A stretch of DNA of 36,995 nt, taken from Calothrix sp. MO_192.B10 (GTDB lineage: Bacteria; Cyanobacteriota; Cyanobacteriia; Cyanobacteriales; Nostocaceae). The notes under the pieces are model-generated. The model saw only the letters and a program-made list of their open reading frames with translations, did not search any database and had not been told where the DNA came from. Location of the stretch: the NCBI GenBank assembly GCA_030065055.1, contig JASJDS010000038.1, positions 1 through 36,995 of the forward strand. The letters run 5' to 3'. A program made the position numbers and the translations under genes. Below are positions 32,063 to 36,995 of the stretch, one piece after another. The first letter of the stretch is position 1, and each line of letters starts with the position of its first letter.

Positions 32063-34051
32063 ATGCTAACCTTTGATGAACTCTGGGAAATCCTCACCAA
32101 CCAAGACGAAAGCACGGAAATCGAAGCCAAAAAAGCTTCTGAGGTTGGTAAAAGTTGCTGGGAAACTATTAGCGCATTTTCTAATGAACCCGGTCTAGGA
32201 GGGGGTTATCTTCTACTGGGAATCAAATCATCAGAAGAAAGTGATACCAACCATTATGAAATTGAAGGAATAGCAGATCCCGACAAAATACAACGAGACT
32301 TAGCCACTCAATGCAGAGAAGTTTTTAACATAACTATTCGTCCTCAAATCGAAAATGCTACCAAAGACGGAAAAACAATAATTGTTGCTTTTATCCCCGA
32401 AGTGGAACCCTCAGAAAGACCCGTTTATATTACCAGCAGAGGACTCCCAAAAGGTGCATTTAGACGCATTGCTTCAACCGATCAAAAATGCACTGAAAGA
32501 GATATTGAACTATTTTATAAAGAACGTAATGCCCAAACCTACGATACTACGCCTATTCCAGATGCGACCCTTGATGATTTAGATCCAGAAGCGATCGCAG
32601 CTTACCGTAGAGAAAGACAAGCGGTAAACCCCAACGCCAGCGAACTCAATTACGATGATCAGAAGCTACTTTTTTCCCTAAATGTGATCGCCAGACATCC
32701 TACCCAAAAAGGAGAATACTGCCTAACCTTCGCCGGATTAATCTTATTCGGAAATGCGATCGCCTTACGGCGTTATTTTCCCATGCACCGTATAGATTAC
32801 ATTCTTGTGGAAGGTAAGGAATGGGTTTCAGATCCAGATAAGCGTTATCAAAGTACCGAAATCCGTGAACCCCTACTATTAGCAATTCCCAAGATAATTA
32901 CCCTTGTTCTTAATGATTTGCCCAAAGCATTTGGTCTTGCGGAAAACGAGATTCACCGCAGAGAAACACCTGTGATTCCGCGTAAAGTTATCCGAGAAGC
33001 AATTGTTAACGCTGTAATGCACCGTAACTACCGGGAGCGGAGTCCTGTACAGATTATCCGCTTTTCTGACCGCTTGGAAATTCGTAATCCCGGTTATTCT
33101 CTCAAACCCACAGATGAATTTGACCAACCAGGGTCAAAAACTCGTAACGAAAAAATTGCCGCAGTTCTTCATGAAGTAAACCTTGCAGAAACAAAAGGAT
33201 CTGGAGGGAGAGTTATGTTGGAGAAAACGCTGGAAGCCAACTTGACCTTACCTTTGTTTGTTTCCAATCGAGAAAGAGATTATTTTCACCTTACTCTTTT
33301 TACTCATCATCTCCTTGACGGGGAGAATATGAAATGGCTAACACAATTTAAAAACTATGGATTAAGTAATGATGAAGCCAAAGCACTTGTTGTTTTAAGA
33401 CAAGTGGGAATGATTAATAATTTAATTTATCGTGTCGCCAATGATGTTGATACTCTCACTGCCAGTCAACACCTAAGACGTTTACGAGATAACGGATTAC
33501 TGGAACAACAAGGTAAAGGATCAGCTACTTGCTACACCCTTAACCCTGAGTTTCAACTAAAAGAAGATTCTGAGGCAGATATATCTAATCTGGACAGTAA
33601 CACTACTAATGCTCTATCTGGACAGTTACCAAACCCTAATCTAGACAGTAGTACAGTGGAAGGTGAAAGCTTATCTGGACAGTTGCCAAACCCTAATCTA
33701 GACAGTAGTACAGTGGAAGGTGAAAGCTTATCTGGACAGTTGCCAAACCCTAATTTAGACAGTAGTACACTTAAACCCGAACAGCTTACTCTTGAATTAT
33801 TTCCTACCATCGATAATAGATTAGCGAAAATAGGTAAACGAAGCGAACCAGAGGAAATTAGAAATTTAATTATTAAATTGTGTGAAATAAAACCTCATTC
33901 ATCTAGTGAATTAGAATCTTTATTGCAACGAAATCGAAAATATTTATTAGACCAATATCTAAAACCTTTAATTGATCAAGGTTTGCTTGAATATACAAAT
34001 CCTGGCAACCTCAATGATCCTCACCAAGCTTACCGCACTACCCAGAAATAA
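32063..34051 (+). CDS. Schlafen AlbA_2 domain and RecG-C-like ATP-binding protein
   Basis: The frame is open from 31898, but the ATG at 32063 follows AGGAG (32049-32053) at a normal 9-base distance, and the protein makes sense from MLTFDELWEIL (662 residues). The N-terminal domain has ESTEIEAKKASE...GGGYLLLGIKSSEE, typical of the AlbA_2/Schlafen DNA/RNA-binding fold. A HATPase-like C-terminal region has REAIVNAVMHRNYRERSPVQI and RLEIRNPG, then a winged-helix part (LRRLRDNGLLEQQGKGSATCY). Near residues 518-570 are three 19-residue repeats of the LSGQLPNPNLDSSTVEGES type. These proteins are often beside type I restriction genes or act as regulators; here a broken hsdR follows. Function is unproven. 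Confidence 0.8.
   Translation: MLTFDELWEILTNQDESTEIEAKKASEVGKSCWETISAFSNEPGLGGGYLLLGIKSSEESDTNHYEIEGIADPDKIQRDLATQCREVFNITIRPQIENATKDGKTIIVAFIPEVEPSERPVYITSRGLPKGAFRRIASTDQKCTERDIELFYKERNAQTYDTTPIPDATLDDLDPEAIAAYRRERQAVNPNASELNYDDQKLLFSLNVIARHPTQKGEYCLTFAGLILFGNAIALRRYFPMHRIDYILVEGKEWVSDPDKRYQSTEIREPLLLAIPKIITLVLNDLPKAFGLAENEIHRRETPVIPRKVIREAIVNAVMHRNYRERSPVQIIRFSDRLEIRNPGYSLKPTDEFDQPGSKTRNEKIAAVLHEVNLAETKGSGGRVMLEKTLEANLTLPLFVSNRERDYFHLTLFTHHLLDGENMKWLTQFKNYGLSNDEAKALVVLRQVGMINNLIYRVANDVDTLTASQHLRRLRDNGLLEQQGKGSATCYTLNPEFQLKEDSEADISNLDSNTTNALSGQLPNPNLDSSTVEGESLSGQLPNPNLDSSTVEGESLSGQLPNPNLDSSTLKPEQLTLELFPTIDNRLAKIGKRSEPEEIRNLIIKLCEIKPHSSSELESLLQRNRKYLLDQYLKPLIDQGLLEYTNPGNLNDPHQAYRTTQK
33614..33770 (+). 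repeat. 57-bp tandem repeat, three copies (third partial), inside the Schlafen-like gene
   Basis: Units start at 33614, 33671 and 33728. Copies 1 and 2 differ by very few bases; copy 3 is truncated after about 43 bases. Each full unit encodes 19 residues, so copy-number changes keep the frame. Such recent-looking duplication suggests a flexible linker that varies in length. Confidence 0.9.
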
Positions 34052-34063
34052 ATTATACTTTTT

Positions 34064-34464
34064 ATGCCTAGACCAGGGGAAGACAAAACCTTTCAAAACC
34101 GCATTCTCACCTATGCCCAAGAACTCGGCTGGACATTTGTACCACGTCAAGAAGCCGAAACCAGATTGAAATTAATGCTCAAACTATCCAAGTGATCACA
34201 GCTAAACTGGGGGGAGACACCACCAAAGTCATTAACCTGATTAAAAGTATCGAAAAAACCGCCGAAGAAAATCCCAATGATTCTTTCCTGGTAGCAATGG
34301 TAGAACGTGCTAAAAACATTCAAGAACGATTCGAGAACCGTCAAACCAATACCCAAGAAGCCTTAGATTTGCTGGCACAGGAAATTACACGCAATGAACA
34401 GCGCAAGAAAGAACAGTCCGCCAGCTTCATCAATAATTACCATCTCTACCGCACAACTTTTTAA
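34064..34464 (+). pseudogene. hsdR: Type I restriction subunit HsdR, N- and C-terminal remnants fused
   Basis: The ATG at 34064 begins MPRPGEDKTFQNRILTYAQE, like the start of an HsdR protein, but a stop follows at 34193-34195 after 43 residues. In the next frame, about INAQTIQVITAKLGGDTTKV through LAQEITRNEQRKKEQ, the sequence resembles the far C-terminal part of HsdR (after the helicase domain). The nuclease and helicase core between them is missing. So the gene lost an internal segment and shifted frame. No hsdM or hsdS is visible nearby. It follows the Schlafen-like gene by 12 bp. Confidence 0.65.
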
Positions 34465-34765
34465 CCCTTCCTTTACTCATCACTGGGAAACTATGAATGA
34501 AGGGAAATATTGCTTTATGAACAATGTTTTTTATTCTGTAAGTAAATACATCTTCTAATACATAGCCTGTGGAGGATTCAAGTCATCGAGTGAGGGGCAA
34601 TTTTGTCTTTTCAAGGACTGAGGAATGATTAATTTGAGGTTATTTGAGTCGGCTGATGCTGCGAGCCTCTTAATACCAATTCTGTATAAGGCTGTGCTTA
34701 GTCGCTCTCACTTTGGAAGAGTGGGGCTACTACACCTAAACAAAGCCCACGCAGATGGGCTGAAT
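34465..34765. other. Junction region without a gene
   Basis: No reading frame or RNA gene is recognised. A gcccacgcagatgggc hairpin lies at about 34746-34761, directly before the first open codon of the truncated nuclease gene. I looked here for the missing right end of the CAST (inverted gacaaat sites with a terminal ACA) and did not find it. Confidence 0.5.
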
Positions 34766-34769
34766 TTAG

Positions 34770-36878
34770 CGCATCTTTGTCCTCTACAACGGTAATGGAG
34801 ATACTTCCTATGCTGCTTTCGATTTAGATGGATTCAGTACCAATGCTGAGGGCTACTTTGTTTTGGGTAACTCTGGCGTGGCCAATGTGGGGTTAGTTTT
34901 CAACAACAGCACTCTACAAAATGGAGCTGATGCAGTTGCCCTCTATACAGGCAACCCTAGTGATTTCCCCAGTGGCACAGCAATTACAACTACTAACTTA
35001 ATAGATGCAGTTGTCTACGATACCAATGATGGTGATGACTCTGGATTGTTACCTCTACTTAATTCAGGTCAACCCCAAGTAAATGAAGGTAGTGGTACTA
35101 ACGGCAGTGCTAATGATTCTATCCAGCGGATTCCTAATGGTGGAGGTGGTGCCCGTAATACTGATAGCTTTGTCGCCAAAGCACCAACTCCTGGCACAGA
35201 AAACCAGACTGTAACTGTAACTTTAACTCCCATCTATGATATCCAAGGGGCAGGTCAAACTTCAGCTTTGGTTGGTCAGGGAGTGATTACAACGGGGATT
35301 GTGACTGCGGTTGACTCTAATGGTTTTTACTTACAAGACCCCAACGGTGATGGTAATAATGCTACCTCTGATGCAATTTTTGTCTTCACCAGTTCAGCAC
35401 CAAGCGTCGTTGTGGGAGACGAGCTGCAAGTTGAAGGAACTGTTTCCGAGTTTACTCCTGGTGGTGGCAGTACCCGCAATCTTTCCACCACTCAAATTAG
35501 CGGTAGTCTTAACATTACTACCCTCTCCAGTGGAAATACTCTGCCTGCTGCCACAATTATTGGTAATGGCGATCGCATTCCACCATCTAAGAACATTGAT
35601 GATGATGCATTTGGCGAGTTTGACCCCGTTAACGATGGGATTGATTTCTTCGAGTCCCTAGAAGGGATGCGTGTCACCGCCAAGAACCTGGTGGCGGTTT
35701 CTGGAACTAACCGATTTGGTGAAATCTTCGCCGTGGTGGATAATGGTACCAATGCTACAGGTATTAGCGATCGCGGTACCCTAAATATTAGCCCAGATGA
35801 CTTCAACCCGGAAAAGATACAAATCGATGAAGATTCTGGTATCTTTGACTTTGCTTTCCCTAATGTGAATACGGGTGACTTATTAGGGGACGTGACGGGG
35901 GTTGTCAGCTACAGCTTCGGTAACTTTGAGATTTTACCCACCGAAGACTTCACAGGAAATATCCAGTCTGGGAATTTACAACCGGAATCCACCACCCTGG
36001 GTAGTACTACTGACCAACTAACCGTTGTCAGCTACAATGTCCTCAACCTAGATGCAAATGATGGTGATGGCGATACCGATGTGGCAGATGGTCGTTTTGA
36101 TACCATTGCTCAACAAATCGTTAACAACCTGAATGCTCCTGATGTCATTGGCTTGCAGGAGATTCAGGACAACAGTGGTTCTGCCAATGATGGTACCATT
36201 GCTGCTGACCAAACCCTGCAAGAATTAGTAGATGCGATCGCCCAAGCAGGTGGTCCTACTTATGAATTCATTGACAACACCTTTATTGGTGACAATGTTA
36301 GTGGAGGTCAACCCGGTGGAAATATTCGCACTGCCTTCCTCTATAACCCCAACCGGGTTAACTTAGTTGATGGTTCAGTGCAAGCCATTGGCAGCCAAAC
36401 TTCAGGTGAGGCATTCAACGATGCTCGTTTGCCCCTAGCTGCAACCTTCGAGTTCAACGGTGAGGAAGTAACCGTTGTCAACAACCACTTTTCCTCCAAA
36501 GGTGGTAGCGCGCCAATTTTGGGAGTTGAGCAAGACTTTGCCGCTCGTCAGGAAGAACCCACAGTTAATGGTTCTCTGGATGAGCGTAGACAGCAGGCTC
36601 AAGCCGTTAACAACTTTGTCGATGGCGTTCTTGCTAATGATGCCAATACAAATATTGTTGTTCTCGGCGACTTCAACGAGTTTGAGTTTGTTTCTCCCCT
36701 GAAGATTGTGTCAGGAACCACAGTTAGCACCAATGGAGGGCAAGACACTGCTCCTGGTGGCGCTGCTGTTCTCACCAACCTAACTAACACCATTCCTGAA
36801 AATGAGCGTTATAGCTTTATCTTCCAGGGCAACTCTCAACAGCTTGACCATGTTTTATTGAGCCACTCTCAGGTCTGA
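34770..36878 (+). pseudogene. Extracellular-type nuclease (lamin tail, OB and EEP domains), truncated at both ends
   Basis: The frame is open from about 34766 with no suitable start; the readable part begins IFVLYNGNGDTS and GFSTNAEGYFVLGN, which is the C-terminal half of a lamin-tail domain. A YhcR-like OB region (about TPIYDIQGAGQTSAL, GVITTGIVTAVDSNGFYLQD) and an endonuclease/exonuclease/phosphatase domain follow, with SYNVLNL, GLQEIQDN, NNHFSSKGG, LGDFNEFEF and LDHVLLS. It stops right after LDHVLLSHSQV, before the SDHxP-type final catalytic segment of this superfamily. In cyanobacteria such proteins are secreted DNases or phosphatases with Ca-binding parts. Missing N- and C-termini suggest rearrangement; a frameshift at the 3' end is also possible. 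Confidence 0.75.
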
Positions 36879-36995
36879 AGACGCTGAGATTCAGGCATTA
36901 CCATCTAACTTTTCACCCTTATTGGCTATCTGGTTAGTGGGTAGCCTTTTATCGGACATCTGCTCTGAGGACTTATGACATTTCCTACTTTCGGA

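Noticed and set aside
36876-36985. Frameshifted continuation of the nuclease (LRSEDAEIQALPSNF in the next frame)
   Set aside because: The shifted frame gives a plausible short stretch but no SDHxP-type motif, so continuation is not supported.
31949-36995. Right end of the CAST
   Set aside because: I scanned for inverted gacaaat/TnsB-like blocks ending in ACA followed by TTTAA and found none; the far end is outside the window or lost.

Overview
The window reads as chromosomal DNA of a filamentous, probably heterocyst-forming (Nostocales-like) cyanobacterium. The reasons are many GCGATCGC (HIP1) octamers inside and outside genes, cyanobacterial-type frr/pyrH, rpe, 2-Cys peroxiredoxin and trmFO products, and intergenic spaces full of short tandem repeats such as ggagtga/tcactcc, ttagttg and gtcaaaa. 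Identification is from sequence reading only; no database was searched.

Layout, left part (1-29600). A TnpB C-terminal stub (2-109) is followed by a same-strand block of five genes: a pyruvate/indolepyruvate/phenylpyruvate-type decarboxylase, a ketopantoate-reductase-like protein, a Leu/Phe-type amino acid dehydrogenase, a DapA-family lyase, and a protein I do not recognise. The dehydrogenase and decarboxylase are a logical amino acid to 2-oxo acid to aldehyde pair, so the block may be a small specialised pathway. A MITE-like element (5728-5967) and an IS605-type remnant (about 7400-7690) interrupt or border it. Then come housekeeping genes: pyrH-frr, a redoxin, an alpha/beta hydrolase, an LCP-family protein, an AI-2E/PerM-type permease, rpe, a Uma2 protein, 2-Cys peroxiredoxin, a glycogen debranching-type enzyme, aroC, trmFO and an M23 peptidase. 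A secreted subtilase lies next to a serpin lipoprotein whose frame is broken at an A9 run. The debranching enzyme carries an in-frame dispersed-repeat insertion.

Layout, right part (29657-36995). This is the most interesting region. An intact tRNA-Arg(CCG) is followed 5 bp later by what looks like the target-proximal end of a type V-K CRISPR-associated transposon (CAST). It has a TGT terminus at 29735 and four TnsB-site-like repeats. A delocalised guide follows, with a 17-nt spacer that exactly matches the neighbouring tRNA-Arg beside a GTG (GTN-type) PAM. The transposon starts 61 bp after that PAM, inside the 60-66 bp spacing known for these systems. Next are a three-repeat CRISPR array and a tracrRNA-like gene closely resembling the ShCAST tracrRNA as I remember it. 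No cas12k, tniQ, tnsC or tnsB is present. An intact IS1380-type transposase occupies the place where cas12k is expected. Beyond it lie a Schlafen-AlbA/RecG-C-like protein, a collapsed hsdR, and a nuclease gene truncated at both ends. The parts of the guide-RNA module therefore survive without the effector, either as a decayed CAST or as a non-autonomous derivative that could be moved in trans.

The opposite transposon end was not found in the window.
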